DNA of 64,000 nt from JAAUUE01 sp943370025 (lineage in GTDB: Bacteria; Cyanobacteriota; Cyanobacteriia; Cyanobacteriales; JAAUUE01): assembly GCA_943370025.1 (NCBI GenBank), contig CALRPI020000025.1, forward strand, positions 5,580 to 69,579, read 5' to 3'. A model generated the notes under the pieces. That model was not told the DNA's origin. It saw only the letters and a program-made list of their open reading frames with translations, and searched no databases. Of this stretch, positions 17,305-25,213 are shown piece by piece (within the stretch, counting starts at the first letter, position 1; each line of letters begins with the position of its first letter). The position numbers were made by a program, and so were the translations under genes.

Positions 17305-17991
17305 TTAAGAGCTGAAACCGAACCACTTCACCATTAGTTTATTGTTAACAGAGAATGTTCCGGGAGCGTCCCAAGCAACTCGTTCAGCCTCATCACGTTC
17401 AGCATAATTACGAACATCTCCACTGAGGGTAATATCACTACCAAACGCCTCCACTTTGATCTTATTAGCATCCAACATTGAATTACGTCTGAATGCATAT
17501 TCAATATCAGCCTTGACCTCCTCTGCCAATTTGGGCTTGATCGAAATCAGATTCGATACTCCCTTTGCCCCTAAAATATTCCCTAGATAGTTACTCGCCA
17601 CATTCTTCATATACTGCCATTCCACTTCACCATCAAGAGTAATCCAGCCATCTCTCACTGTCACCTTGACATCTCCTTTGGGAATAGTAGTAAACCAGTC
17701 GAGATGATGAGCCGCAGCAGTAGCAATGTCGGCATCACTAACTTTTAATGAACTGGGAAACTTGATTTCAATCTCATCGGCGATCGCTTCTACTCCACCT
17801 ACCCGTTTAGTTGCCCGCACCACATCCCATTTCTGACCGTAGCTACTAGCAGAGCCACTGAGGGTAACGGTTCCGTTTTTTACCACAACGCCGATATCGG
17901 TATACTTGATACTTGGATCATACTTAAGCTCAGAAAGAATGTCGGTCTTCAATTGGGCATCGGTTTTCTCTAAAGTATTAGTGTTACTCAT
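17305..17991 (-). CDS. Triple BON-domain protein (OsmY-like)
   Basis: A 228-residue protein with three BON domains at about residues 10-80, 85-155 and 157-225. Each contains the hallmark: VVVKNGTVTLSGSAS, VTVRDGWITLDGEVEW and VEAFGSDITLSGDVRN. There is no evident signal peptide, unlike OsmY, so it may act in the cytoplasm or at the inner face of a membrane. BON domains are thought to bind membranes or lipids and occur in osmotic-shock proteins. A 374-bp element-filled gap separates it from the upstream gene. Confidence 0.9.
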   Translation of the reverse strand: MSNTNTLEKTDAQLKTDILSELKYDPSIKYTDIGVVVKNGTVTLSGSASSYGQKWDVVRATKRVGGVEAIADEIEIKFPSSLKVSDADIATAAAHHLDWFTTIPKGDVKVTVRDGWITLDGEVEWQYMKNVASNYLGNILGAKGVSNLISIKPKLAEEVKADIEYAFRRNSMLDANKIKVEAFGSDITLSGDVRNYAERDEAERVAWDAPGTFSVNNKLMVKWFGFSS

Positions 17992-18123
17992 TTATTTTCA
18001 CTCAGTAGTTTTTGATGATTTATTGATTTTGGTTCAATACAGACCAGCATCATGCTCCTATGTTTGATCTCATGATTGAATTAACTAAACTGATTGAATA
18101 TGATATAAAACGTAAATAAAATC

Positions 18124-18225
18124 TATGGCAATCCTAAATGGTTTCACCCGCCATAGGCGGGTGAAACCACCTATCAGAAGCAGGTTGATTTAGTAAGTGT
18201 CAGCAAATAATTTAGGACTGCTATA
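18124..18225. repeat. Palindromic element, family 2A
   Basis: The ends read TATGGCAATCCTAAATG and ATTTAGGACTGCTATA, with the core TTTCACCCGCC, ATA, GGCGGGTGAAA. A second partial start (TATAGCGATCCTAA) follows at once at 18223, so a broken copy abuts it. It occupies part of the 374-bp gap 17992-18364, which holds no gene. Confidence 0.85.
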
Positions 18226-18270
18226 TAGCGATCCTAAAAAGATGTTTTACAAGTTTCTGGGGGTTGAAAC

Positions 18271-18357
18271 TATGGTAGTCATGCATTGTAATGGTGCTTG
18301 AGGCGCTTCGCGCCCCAAGCACCATTATCTAAACCATTACTTTGCAGTACTACCGAA
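18271..18357. repeat. Palindromic element, family 1, copy B
   Basis: This is the reverse-oriented partner of the copy at 334-418: TGGTAGTCATGCATTGTAATGG at one end and TTTGCAGTACTACCGA at the other, around the same GGTGCTTG(A/G)GGCGC hairpin. It lies just past the stop of the head-GIN gene (18365), where it may also act as a terminator. Confidence 0.82.
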
Positions 18358-18364
18358 ACTATAA

Positions 18365-19027
18365 CTACCGTTTTTTAACTGATCCTAGACCTTTTGTGGA
18401 TTGCTGGACCTGAGGAGAGCCGATATACTCCACTGAACCCACGCCAGAAAGAGTTGCGTCTAACTGTTCACTAACATTAACCACCGCACTGCCCACTCCA
18501 TCTTGGCGCACTTTTGCTTGTTTCGTCTTGAGATCCTCACCATTAAAACTGCCGACCCCAGAAAGACTGAGATCAAGCACATCGACACTGCCAGCGATCG
18601 TGAGACTACCCACCCCATCCAGAGCAACTGTCAATTGTTCTCCTTGAATATCCTTTGCTTCAATACTGCTAACCCCATCTATTTTTAGGTTCTCTAAACT
18701 CTTCACTTCTAAAACATATTTAATAGATTTAGTTGGATTCATATGGGCATCTTTAGCAATAGTGAGATACAGAACATTGTCAGCTACCCGGCTTTCTAGA
18801 AGGGGCAGAATATTATCATCGGCGGCGATCGTTAGGGATTCTTTTCCAGTTTGCTGCATCATAATCCTGCCTATAGATTTACTAGAGATAGATGAGAATC
18901 CACTTACTGATCTAGATTCGGTCTTGGAGATGCCAGAACCTCTCAGACCACCCCATGTAAACGTGCAGCCGACAAACATACTTAGAGCTGCCAAACAAAT
19001 GAATAATTTATATTGGTTTAATTTCAT
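18365..19027 (-). CDS. Head-GIN domain lipoprotein (DUF2807)
   Basis: A protein of about 220 residues. The start is placed at the ATG at 19027, which overlaps the stop of the upstream gene as TAATG, rather than further upstream inside that gene. A lipoprotein signal follows: MKLNQYKLFICLAALSMFVG then C. The mature part is a repetitive beta structure with recurrent G-V-(G/S)-S units (DGVSSIEA, DGVGSLTI, SGVGSFNG, DGVGSAVV, SGVGSVEY), as in the DUF2807 putative auto-transporter adhesin head-GIN domain. Probably anchored to a membrane facing the periplasm or outside. The ligand is unknown. Confidence 0.85.
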   Translation of the reverse strand: MKLNQYKLFICLAALSMFVGCTFTWGGLRGSGISKTESRSVSGFSSISSKSIGRIMMQQTGKESLTIAADDNILPLLESRVADNVLYLTIAKDAHMNPTKSIKYVLEVKSLENLKIDGVSSIEAKDIQGEQLTVALDGVGSLTIAGSVDVLDLSLSGVGSFNGEDLKTKQAKVRQDGVGSAVVNVSEQLDATLSGVGSVEYIGSPQVQQSTKGLGSVKKR

Positions 19028-19401
19028 TATTTTGTTTTCCTTGCTTTTAGTTTCTTGAAGTTTCCATCTATCCATTTGTCAAGAGGAATTACGATTCCCA
19101 AAATCCCAAATAAAAGGAATACACCACCAATGAATAGGTGATGAAAAATGTATATCAAGAAAAATGATGGTATTCCTAATCCAAGGATGATGCCAGTGAT
19201 TTGCAGGGGAAGTATCCAAGCAGAATTTGCTTTAAGATGAGATGTTTTTTTGCATTGAGGACAGCGATAATTGCCTAAGGGTGCTGACCAATATCGATGC
19301 CAAGTTAGGGGAAAAGAATAGTGGCAGTGGGGACAGATTAATTTTCCTCGTGTTGAAGGAGATGGGGAGTGAGAAAATATATGATCAGTTGGAATACTCA
19401 T
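19027..19401 (-). CDS. Zinc-ribbon membrane protein of unknown function
   Basis: A 124-residue protein. A treble-clef or zinc-ribbon motif, CPHCHYSF ... CPQCKKT, at about residues 23-52 is followed by two membrane helices (about 63-83 and 87-106) and a lysine-rich tail. No family is recognised. Its stop codon overlaps the start of the head-GIN lipoprotein gene (TAATG), so the two are translationally coupled. It may be a membrane accessory of that lipoprotein, but this is inference from the coupling alone. Confidence 0.65.
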   Translation of the reverse strand: MSIPTDHIFSHSPSPSTRGKLICPHCHYSFPLTWHRYWSAPLGNYRCPQCKKTSHLKANSAWILPLQITGIILGLGIPSFFLIYIFHHLFIGGVFLLFGILGIVIPLDKWIDGNFKKLKARKTK

Positions 19402-19460
19402 GATGATTTTCCTCTAAATCTAGTTTTTAAGAAATCTGATTACTGCACTTTCTATGTGAA

Positions 19461-19545
19461 TAGAATACGTTGCATTTCCTGAAATATTGGCTAGGCTTGG
19501 ATTTATGTGTGGGCGGCTGTCGCCGCCCACACATAAACTGCTGTA
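19461..19545. repeat. Palindromic element, family 6
   Basis: Aligns with 21039-21125: both start TAGAATAC(G/A)TTG followed by TTTCCTGAAAT and end with AC(T)GCTGTA or ACTGTA. Here the core is GTGTGGGCGGC, TGTC, GCCGCCCACAC. The element ends directly at the stop codon of the PspC-domain gene. Confidence 0.75.
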
Positions 19546-20121
19546 TTAAGTAGGATATGATAACAACTCTAGGGGAAAGGCTAGCCAAAACCAGAGATAA
19601 AATATTGGAAGAACTCCGGGAATAACAATGGCTAAAATAACTGTAATTATTCGTACTCCTAGAACCGGCAAACCCCATTGTTGGGCGATCGCCGCACAAA
19701 CTCCAGCAATTGCCTTATGGCGACGACTGCGATGAAATTTAGCGATCGGCGTTCCCTCAGAATTTAAATTGAGTAGGGATGGATTGGTTTTTAAAATCAC
19801 AGAAATAAGCAATCCCAGACAACCCAAAATAGCTGAGGGGATAGTCACGATCGCTAACCAGTGGGCAAAGACCATGTATGTAATTATGCCTCCTAGCCAA
19901 GGAAGATTAGGACAAGTAAAAACAACCGCCTCTGCCAGACAATTAAAGCGTTCAGCTAAACCGATTCCTGCCCAAAATATGAGTAATGGAGAAGCTCCAT
20001 AGAAGATGCAAATACCCAGTAAGGTCAAATGCCAACCTAGCGACAGGGAGCGGAGAATTGCTATGGCGGAGATAGCTGGAGCAAGAAGGAATAAAGTGGC
20101 AAGGAAAGGTAAATAAATCAA
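19546..20121 (-). CDS. Membrane protein with C-terminal PspC domain
   Basis: A 191-residue protein. Four hydrophobic segments occupy residues about 1-115, then a basic linker, then a PspC domain (RRHKAIAGVCAAIAQQWGLP, then VRIITVILAIV and the final WFWLAFPLE). PspC domains belong to the phage-shock and membrane-stress response, usually as small stand-alone proteins. Here the domain is at the C-terminus of a larger membrane protein. The stop codon directly follows a family 6 element, which may have set the present 3' end. Confidence 0.8.
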   Translation of the reverse strand: MIYLPFLATLFLLAPAISAIAILRSLSLGWHLTLLGICIFYGASPLLIFWAGIGLAERFNCLAEAVVFTCPNLPWLGGIITYMVFAHWLAIVTIPSAILGCLGLLISVILKTNPSLLNLNSEGTPIAKFHRSRRHKAIAGVCAAIAQQWGLPVLGVRIITVILAIVIPGVLPIFYLWFWLAFPLELLSYPT

Positions 20122-20185
20122 TCTTTTAATCCTGATTTTATTTCTGGTTTGAAAGTGATTACTTGAAGTATGGCTACCAATTTAT

Positions 20186-20461
20186 TTACTGGAAATTTTG
20201 TTGCTGTGGCTCTTGCAGAGTATCTTGGCTGGGGGCGATAATCGCTAATCTGCTATTGCCCAGAACAACCATCAACACCACAGCAATTAGCAATACAGAA
20301 ATAAATGTGCTAAATACACTTGAATTATCTTGAGTATCAAATTTCGATCGGGGCATTCTGCTCGTATAATCACAATTTAAGCAAACCCAAACATTATCTT
20401 CTTTTAATACAAAGTCACGCTGTTTGCACCTAGGACAGTCCGCAATATCATGTTCAGACAT
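20186..20461 (-). CDS. Small zinc-ribbon membrane protein
   Basis: A 91-residue protein with two CxxC pairs at the N-terminus (CPRCKQRDF and WVCLNCDYTSR), a serine/arginine linker and one membrane helix at about residues 51-70. The topology suggests a cytoplasmic zinc ribbon tethered to the membrane. No known family beyond the zinc ribbon. It lies between the PspC-domain gene and the release-factor-like gene, all on the minus strand, with short spacers that suggest a shared transcript. Confidence 0.65.
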   Translation of the reverse strand: MSEHDIADCPRCKQRDFVLKEDNVWVCLNCDYTSRMPRSKFDTQDNSSVFSTFISVLLIAVVLMVVLGNSRLAIIAPSQDTLQEPQQQNFQ

Positions 20462-20484
20462 GGCTAATTCCTCAATTTATATTT

Positions 20485-20889
20485 CTACCTGCCAAAGTGT
20501 TGTCTAGTCTTTGCCGCAATCTGGCGATCGGTCATTTTATCAGCAGCTTCTACATTTGCAATATGCCCACTAAATTTACTTTCTTCAAAACGCTTTCTTA
20601 ATTCATCTTTTGCCTCACCTGGACCAAATATTAGAATAGATTTGGCATCATGAATACTTGCAATCACTGCATCGTAGTAAATATTAAGCTGTCCCGTAAA
20701 ATTTCTCTGTTGGTTATTATCTGCCGGTATTTGCCGGGCTTCATAGTTGCCCTGAAGTGGAGAATCTCCAGAACGCCGGGGTTGTTTTTCTACTGCTGAT
20801 AGAATCTCTTTAATCTCTTCCCCCTGCTCAGTAATAGTCACCACAATAGCTTGCCGATGATCAATCCATAGCCCCACTTTAGGTTTCAT
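20485..20889 (-). CDS. Release-factor-like domain protein (translational machinery-like)
   Basis: A 134-residue protein starting MKPKVGLWIDHRQAIVVTIT, with SILIFGPGEAKDELRKRFEES in the middle and MTDRQIAAKTRQHFGR at the end. This is the small bacterial relative of the central domain of archaeo-eukaryotic release factors. The same blocks occur in the protein at 12863-13537. No GGQ peptide-release motif is present, so direct peptide release is unlikely; ribosome or tRNA binding is the family inference. It is 23 bp upstream of the zinc-ribbon gene. Confidence 0.72.
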   Translation of the reverse strand: MKPKVGLWIDHRQAIVVTITEQGEEIKEILSAVEKQPRRSGDSPLQGNYEARQIPADNNQQRNFTGQLNIYYDAVIASIHDAKSILIFGPGEAKDELRKRFEESKFSGHIANVEAADKMTDRQIAAKTRQHFGR

Positions 20890-20938
20890 TTAGATATCTC
20901 CTATATTTACGATCTATTTACAGCAATTTTTATGGAAA

Positions 20939-21040
20939 TATAGCGATCCTAAATGGTTTCACCCGCCTTCGGCGGGTGAAACCATTTACTAGAAGCAAGT
21001 TGACTTGGCAACTGTTAGAAAATGATTTAGGACTGCTATA
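20939..21040. repeat. Palindromic element, family 2A
   Basis: A complete copy: TATAGCGATCCTAAATGG, hairpin TTTCACCCGCC TTC GGCGGGTGAAA, then a right half ending GATTTAGGACTGCTATA. It is almost identical to 56138-56239. Its last TA is also the first TA of the family 6 element that follows. The gap 20890-21260 holds these two elements and no gene. Confidence 0.9.
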
Positions 21041-21125
21041 GAATACATTGTGTTTCCTGAAATGTTGACTGGATTTTGATTTGTGTGGAGGTTTCGACTA
21101 CGCTCAGCCCCCACAAATCACTGTA
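21039..21125. repeat. Palindromic element, family 6
   Basis: TAGAATACATTGTGTTTCCTG ... CACTGTA, with the core TTGTGTGGAGG...CCCCCACAAA. It abuts the family 2A copy through a shared TA. Confidence 0.75.
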
Positions 21126-21260
21126 CTAATTAGAGGAATAATAATTTGGGTTTCTAAAATTACTGTAACAAGTGATTGTTTTATTTCTTGAATGATTTAG
21201 TTGAGTTTGATTGAATACAATATAAAACGTAACTTAAAATACTATTTAATCTCGCCGTTA

Positions 21261-22067
21261 TCACTCTTTTTCAACTAAAGCCTGAATCTCCTTTCGTAAA
21301 GCACTAATCTCTATCTGTAGTGCCTGAATTGAGTTTGTGTCTGCTAGTTTTGCCCGATCGCTCTCAGTATCCTGACTCATAAAAAATGTGGCTAGGGTTG
21401 CTGTTAGATAACCACTAACTGCAAAGGCATACATGGACAGAAAAAAGCATAGTACTCGCCCTTCTGCCGTTTTTGGGAAGAAATCAGAGCCGATCGTTGT
21501 CATCACCATTGCTGTCCACCACAGGGCTGTGCCATAGTCTGCGATCGCCCCACTCGGAAGTTCCCGCTCAAAGGTATAAATTCCTGCTGCGCCAATGAGG
21601 GTGACGATCGTAGTTACCCCCACCACATAGCCAAATCCTCGATGCCCAATACTTGCTGCGAGAACCTTCATGCCTTTGTTGATTCGGGTCATCACTCGCA
21701 GTAGTTGCAATCCTCGCAAACCATGAACTGATTGGAAAAAAGATTGGATCACTGGCACGATTCGCAGAGTTCTTAGGGCTGGAAGCAACAGAGAGAAAGC
21801 CGTTAACCAATTGTGTTTTAAGTAGTCGAGTTTGTGGGGGGCGAGGAGAAATTGGATGCCAAAATCCCCGATGAAGGCAATCCAAATAATATTACTAAGT
21901 ATTTCTAGGAGAGGGTTCAATCCCCAAACCATCTCCATGATGAACAGTCCTAACCAAGCAAATCCCAGAATTAGCATTGGTGTTTCTAGCCAAGCATCCA
22001 ACTGTTGTAAAACTTCACTGCGTTCCTGATCTAAGGCGGATTTTGACCATTGATGGAGGTTTTTCAT
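21261..22067 (-). CDS. Voltage-gated-type ion channel
   Basis: A 268-residue protein with about six membrane helices. A short S4-like segment, RTLRIVPV, and the pore region WWTAMVMTTIGSDFFPKT are visible. The selectivity filter reads TIGSDF rather than the potassium-channel TVGYGD, so ion selectivity is open; relatives with this variant are annotated as cyanobacterial ion transporters. The C-terminus (about 240-266) is a coiled coil (LQIEISALRKEIQAL) that may set subunit assembly. A long hairpin (22102-22146) lies just upstream, before the start codon. Confidence 0.85.
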   Translation of the reverse strand: MKNLHQWSKSALDQERSEVLQQLDAWLETPMLILGFAWLGLFIMEMVWGLNPLLEILSNIIWIAFIGDFGIQFLLAPHKLDYLKHNWLTAFSLLLPALRTLRIVPVIQSFFQSVHGLRGLQLLRVMTRINKGMKVLAASIGHRGFGYVVGVTTIVTLIGAAGIYTFERELPSGAIADYGTALWWTAMVMTTIGSDFFPKTAEGRVLCFFLSMYAFAVSGYLTATLATFFMSQDTESDRAKLADTNSIQALQIEISALRKEIQALVEKE

Positions 22068-22101
22068 GCCAGATGTTTATGATGATGTAAATTCGGTTTA
22101 A

Positions 22102-22146
22102 GGGCTGTTTGAGGAGCGGCGCGTTGCGCCGCTCCTCAAACAGCCC
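22102..22146. terminator. Perfect 21-bp hairpin between cbpM and the channel gene
   Basis: The stem GGGCTGTTTGAGGAGCGGC(GC) and its exact complement enclose a 3-base loop (GTT). It lies 25 bp past the cbpM stop on the minus strand. It would block or attenuate transcripts entering the channel gene. There is no T tract on the minus strand, so it may instead be a mobile palindrome like the others in this window. Confidence 0.6.
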
Positions 22147-22170
22147 AGTTTTGCTTATCCCGAACTGACA

Positions 22171-22527
22171 TTATTCTGGATCGGGTGGAGGAGATTGATA
22201 GACCCTTAGCCGCGCCCGGAGTTGGGCAATTTCTTGCGCCATATCTAGTACCATAGCTGCGCCGACTAAGTTTAATCCCAAGTCTTGGCGTAGCCTTTGA
22301 ATTTGGGCAATCCGGGCTATCTCCCGACGATGCAGGAGGTTGTCGATCGCTTCAATTACCCCCAACTCCACATAAACCTGGACGATCGTGATGGAAGTTT
22401 CTGTGATCAATGCTGCATACTCAAAACTATAGAGCTGCTCCTGTTGATCACTAGTTGGATCATTGATTTGATCGTCGATCGGGGAGACCACAACTTTTAC
22501 AAGGCTAGTTGAAAAATCATCGGTCAT
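22171..22527 (-). CDS. Chaperone modulator CbpM-like
   Basis: A 118-residue protein. The last 70 residues (VELGVIEAIDNLLHRREIARIAQIQRLR then DLGLNLVGAAMVLDMAQEIA) match the MerR-related fold of CbpM, which binds the J domain of CbpA and inhibits it. The first 40 residues are a variable acidic tail. Its start overlaps the stop of the cbpA-like gene by 4 bp (ATGA), the usual arrangement for this partner pair. Confidence 0.85.
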   Translation of the reverse strand: MTDDFSTSLVKVVVSPIDDQINDPTSDQQEQLYSFEYAALITETSITIVQVYVELGVIEAIDNLLHRREIARIAQIQRLRQDLGLNLVGAAMVLDMAQEIAQLRARLRVYQSPPPDPE

Positions 22528-23492
22528 AACTTAATCTCCTCTAGCTGGGTACGGGGGTTAAAGCTGGTATTTGCCCGAATCTTTTCGTAGCATTCCTGTT
22601 CGATCGCACTTAGATCCTTTGGAGTGACAATCTGAAGTTTGATCAACAGATCACCCCGTCCGCCTTTGGGTAAAGTCCAGCCCTTGCCCCGCAGTCTGAG
22701 GGATTGCCCCGATCGCACCCCTTGGGGAATTTTCATCGTCACCCTGCCATCGGGAGTCGGCACTTTAATTTCTGCCCCCAAAACCGCCTCATCAGGGCGA
22801 ATTGGCACCTCCCCCACCAGATCATCTCCCTCAAAATGAAAGTAGGCATGGGGTAAGACTTCAATGGTGAGATACAAATCCCCCTGCTGCCCAGAAAACG
22901 GACTGGGGCGACCCTTCCCCTTGATCTTGATCCGGCTACCGGTTTTTGCTCCGGCAGGAATACGGACATTGATAGCGTCGTTGTCCAATTGCAGATGTTT
23001 TTGGACACCATGAAATGCTTCTGCAAAGGTGAGGGCGATCGCTGCCTCCGTATCTGGGGCAGGAGCTTGAGAACGAAATCCATCGCCAGAATTATTAAAG
23101 CCGCCAGTCTGATAGGCACTTCTTTGGTTTGAACCCCTTGGCGAACCACCCGGCGATCGTCCCAACAAATCATTAATAAAGGAATCAAAATCACCATACT
23201 GATCGAAGTCTACTGTGCCAGAATTAGCTCCTCTAGGGGTGTTGCTATAACTAGGTTGGGCATCTTGCTGACCAAAAGCATCATACTTCTGCCGCTTCTC
23301 TGGATCAGAGATTACCTCATTGGCTTCATTCAGGTCTTTAAACTTGGCTTCTGCACCCTGATCGCCGGGATTCAGGTCAGGGTGATACTTCCGGGCTAGC
23401 TTGCGATAAGCCCGCTTGATTTCTTCAGGAGTTGCGGTTTTGCTGACTCCCAAGATGGTGTAATAATCCTTAAAATCTGTTGTGGTTGGCAT
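22524..23492 (-). CDS. cbpA: DnaJ-family co-chaperone CbpA
   Basis: A 322-residue J-domain protein. The J domain (residues about 7-72) contains the HPD triad in RKYHPDLNPGD. A Gly/Ser/Asn-rich linker follows, then the two C-terminal substrate-binding beta domains (RIPAGAKTGSRIKIKGKG and KIPQGVRSGQSLRLRGKG). The cysteine-rich zinc domain of DnaJ is absent, which is the CbpA/DnaJ-type-II layout. It works with DnaK on unfolded proteins and, in E. coli, also binds curved DNA. Overlaps cbpM by 4 bp; 9 bp separate it from the YggT-like gene upstream. Confidence 0.92.
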   Translation of the reverse strand: MPTTTDFKDYYTILGVSKTATPEEIKRAYRKLARKYHPDLNPGDQGAEAKFKDLNEANEVISDPEKRQKYDAFGQQDAQPSYSNTPRGANSGTVDFDQYGDFDSFINDLLGRSPGGSPRGSNQRSAYQTGGFNNSGDGFRSQAPAPDTEAAIALTFAEAFHGVQKHLQLDNDAINVRIPAGAKTGSRIKIKGKGRPSPFSGQQGDLYLTIEVLPHAYFHFEGDDLVGEVPIRPDEAVLGAEIKVPTPDGRVTMKIPQGVRSGQSLRLRGKGWTLPKGGRGDLLIKLQIVTPKDLSAIEQECYEKIRANTSFNPRTQLEEIKL

Positions 23493-23501
23493 AACTATTA
23501 T

Positions 23502-23918
23502 CTATGGCTCATGGTAAAAGATGAACCTGACCAGGGAAACTGCCAGATAGCTCAAGAGGGCATAGACAACGATCGCCACTACAATATTCAGATCAAATAT
23601 ATTCACTCCACTATTGGTTGTCGGACTAATAAATAAAGTAGAAAATGGGGCAATAAAAGGCATCGATAGATTATTAATGATCTGAGCAAAGTCATTTTTG
23701 GGATTGGCACCAAATAAACGGAGCAAAAACCTGATGACTAGCAATATTTCTAGCATTCCAGCTAACCAGAAAATACTATTAACTATCCACTTAAAAGCAT
23801 TACCTCGTCGAGCAGTTTCTAGGTGCTTCTCTTCTTGATGCAGCCGAAAAGATTCCCGCTCCTGTTGCAATTCCTGTTGTCGTGAAATATTAGTTTCATC
23901 CTGCTGATCATGATTCAT
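23502..23918 (-). CDS. YggT-like membrane protein
   Basis: A 138-residue protein. A glutamine/glutamate-rich N-terminus (about residues 1-40) probably lies in the cytoplasm. The YggT domain follows, with two membrane helices and the signature LLVIRFLLRLFGANPKNDF...NLSMPFIAPFSTLF between them. YggT proteins occur in cyanobacteria and plastids and are linked to membrane or nucleoid organisation. It lies directly upstream of cbpA and cbpM on the same strand, so the three are probably one operon. Confidence 0.82.
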   Translation of the reverse strand: MNHDQQDETNISRQQELQQERESFRLHQEEKHLETARRGNAFKWIVNSIFWLAGMLEILLVIRFLLRLFGANPKNDFAQIINNLSMPFIAPFSTLFISPTTNSGVNIFDLNIVVAIVVYALLSYLAVSLVRFIFYHEP

Positions 23919-23947
23919 TACTTTAACCTCGGAGCTAATATCAGGAC

Positions 23948-24034
23948 TTAGAGGCTATTTATAAAGTCTGATTTTGCATCCTCGGAGGGGGTGAAAAATC
24001 AGACCTTCTAGCCACTTTAATAAATGACCTCTTA
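23948..24034. repeat. Palindromic element, family 3
   Basis: Ends TTAGAGGCTATTTATAAAG and CTTTAATAAATGACCTCTTA around a hairpin (GTCTGATTTTGC...GAAAAATCAGAC). It is related to the inserts at 38178, 53091 and the copy at 54516. It is the first of three elements in a row filling the gap 23919-24220, which has no gene. Confidence 0.82.
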
Positions 24035-24036
24035 CA

Positions 24037-24128
24037 TATAGCAATCCTAAATGGATTGAGAGAAACGCACCCGGAGGGTGCGTCTCTCTCAATCCTCAAA
24101 AATCCACAAATGATTTAGGATCGCTATA
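24037..24128. repeat. Palindromic element, family 2B
   Basis: TATAGCAATCCTAAATGG, then a hairpin ATTGAGAGAAACGCACCC / GGGTGCGTCTCTCTCAAT, then AAATGATTTAGGATCGCTATA. It has the same ends as family 2A but an unrelated core. Confidence 0.88.
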
Positions 24129-24182
24129 TGAGGAGATTTTTGTGGGCTTCGATGACCCTCAGCCCACACACAAACTGCTGTA
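24125..24182. repeat. Family 6-like palindrome fragment
   Basis: It starts in the TATA of the preceding element, has a short GTGGGCTTCGATGACCCTCAGCCCAC hairpin and ends AAACTGCTGTA as other family 6 copies do. The left end is shortened. Confidence 0.55.
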
Positions 24183-24220
24183 AATCAAGAAAAGGGTGAA
24201 ACTCTTTTCTTGATTTGGTA

Positions 24221-25141
24221 TTACCACAAAGCTCGAACTGGTGCCGAAGGTCTGTTAGGAGTTGCAGTTGTCACTCCACTGGGTTGAGTAGGTTGAATAG
24301 GTTGAATAGGTTGAGTAGGCTGACCAGACTGAGGGCTGGGTAACTGGGCTACATTCAAAATGGGTCCCACCAATGCCATAACTTCATCTTTAGTAGCATA
24401 ACCATCAAAAGCATCAGTACTAAAGGGAATTGGCGAACCAGAGCGATTCTCGTTATATATAACTTCATTGCTACTCGCATTGGTAGAAATCCAAGGGCGC
24501 ACATCAGCCCCCAGCAAAGTTTGGCGGAGGAATCTCACCCCAGCAGCATGGCGAGCTTCTACGGTATGAATTTCTAGGGCAGCAGCTAATATTGGTTTAC
24601 CTGCCGCTCCGGCGGCTAATAGATTTTGTACCTGTCCTTTGTAGGCAGCTACGCCCAAATCTTCGACGTATTGCCCTGCGAGGAGGAAGTCCTCAGGATT
24701 GGCAAAGGGGTCACGACCGAGGATAGCTCTGTAATTAGGGTTGACAGGAATCGTAATCGCATCAGGATTGCCACCTAGGGAGCGGAGGGCAGCCGAGAGA
24801 TCGGTGACGTGTTTAGCTTCATCTTCACCGTAGGAGACGATCGCATCCTTGGCTACTTGCGGAGCTGATGCCAAGCCACCTTTCTGGGCTGCATCTCCAG
24901 CCCGGCGATAAAAATCTGCCTCTAGCTTTTCTAGGGTGAGGGCATATTCAGTAACTTGTCTAGGGCTTAAGACCGTACTCTGGGCATAAGCTGGGGCAGT
25001 GGAGCTAAAGCAAACAGTCAAGAACAATAAAGGAATCAAAGAAAAGTTAAGAATTGCCGGCAGAAATGCTTTGCTGGCTAGCTTCTTAAAGCTGTGAAAA
25101 ATAACTTGGAAATTCATTCTCAAAGTGATGTGGTCGGACAT
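24221..25141 (-). CDS. Secreted ferritin-like domain protein
   Basis: A 306-residue protein. An AGGAG site 6 bases before the ATG supports the start. A long N-region precedes a hydrophobic export segment (about residues 33-53, ending APAYAQ). The ferritin-like four-helix domain follows: EYALTLEKLEADFYRR, GEDEAKHVTDLSAALR, QYVEDLGVAAYKGQ and ALEIHTVEARHAAGVRFL. This set of E, ExxH and ExxxH residues matches the ferritin_2 family (PF13668-type), which includes plant desiccation protein pcc13-62. A proline/threonine-rich tail with tandem QPTQPIQP repeats ends the protein. A paralogue lies 72 bp upstream. Confidence 0.85.
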   Translation of the reverse strand: MSDHITLRMNFQVIFHSFKKLASKAFLPAILNFSLIPLLFLTVCFSSTAPAYAQSTVLSPRQVTEYALTLEKLEADFYRRAGDAAQKGGLASAPQVAKDAIVSYGEDEAKHVTDLSAALRSLGGNPDAITIPVNPNYRAILGRDPFANPEDFLLAGQYVEDLGVAAYKGQVQNLLAAGAAGKPILAAALEIHTVEARHAAGVRFLRQTLLGADVRPWISTNASSNEVIYNENRSGSPIPFSTDAFDGYATKDEVMALVGPILNVAQLPSPQSGQPTQPIQPIQPTQPSGVTTATPNRPSAPVRALW

Positions 25142-25213
25142 TATTTTGGCTCCTGTGTTCTAGAGTATTTGAAAGTGCCTGAAACTAGATTGGCAAGATT
25201 AAATTGAAGAGAA

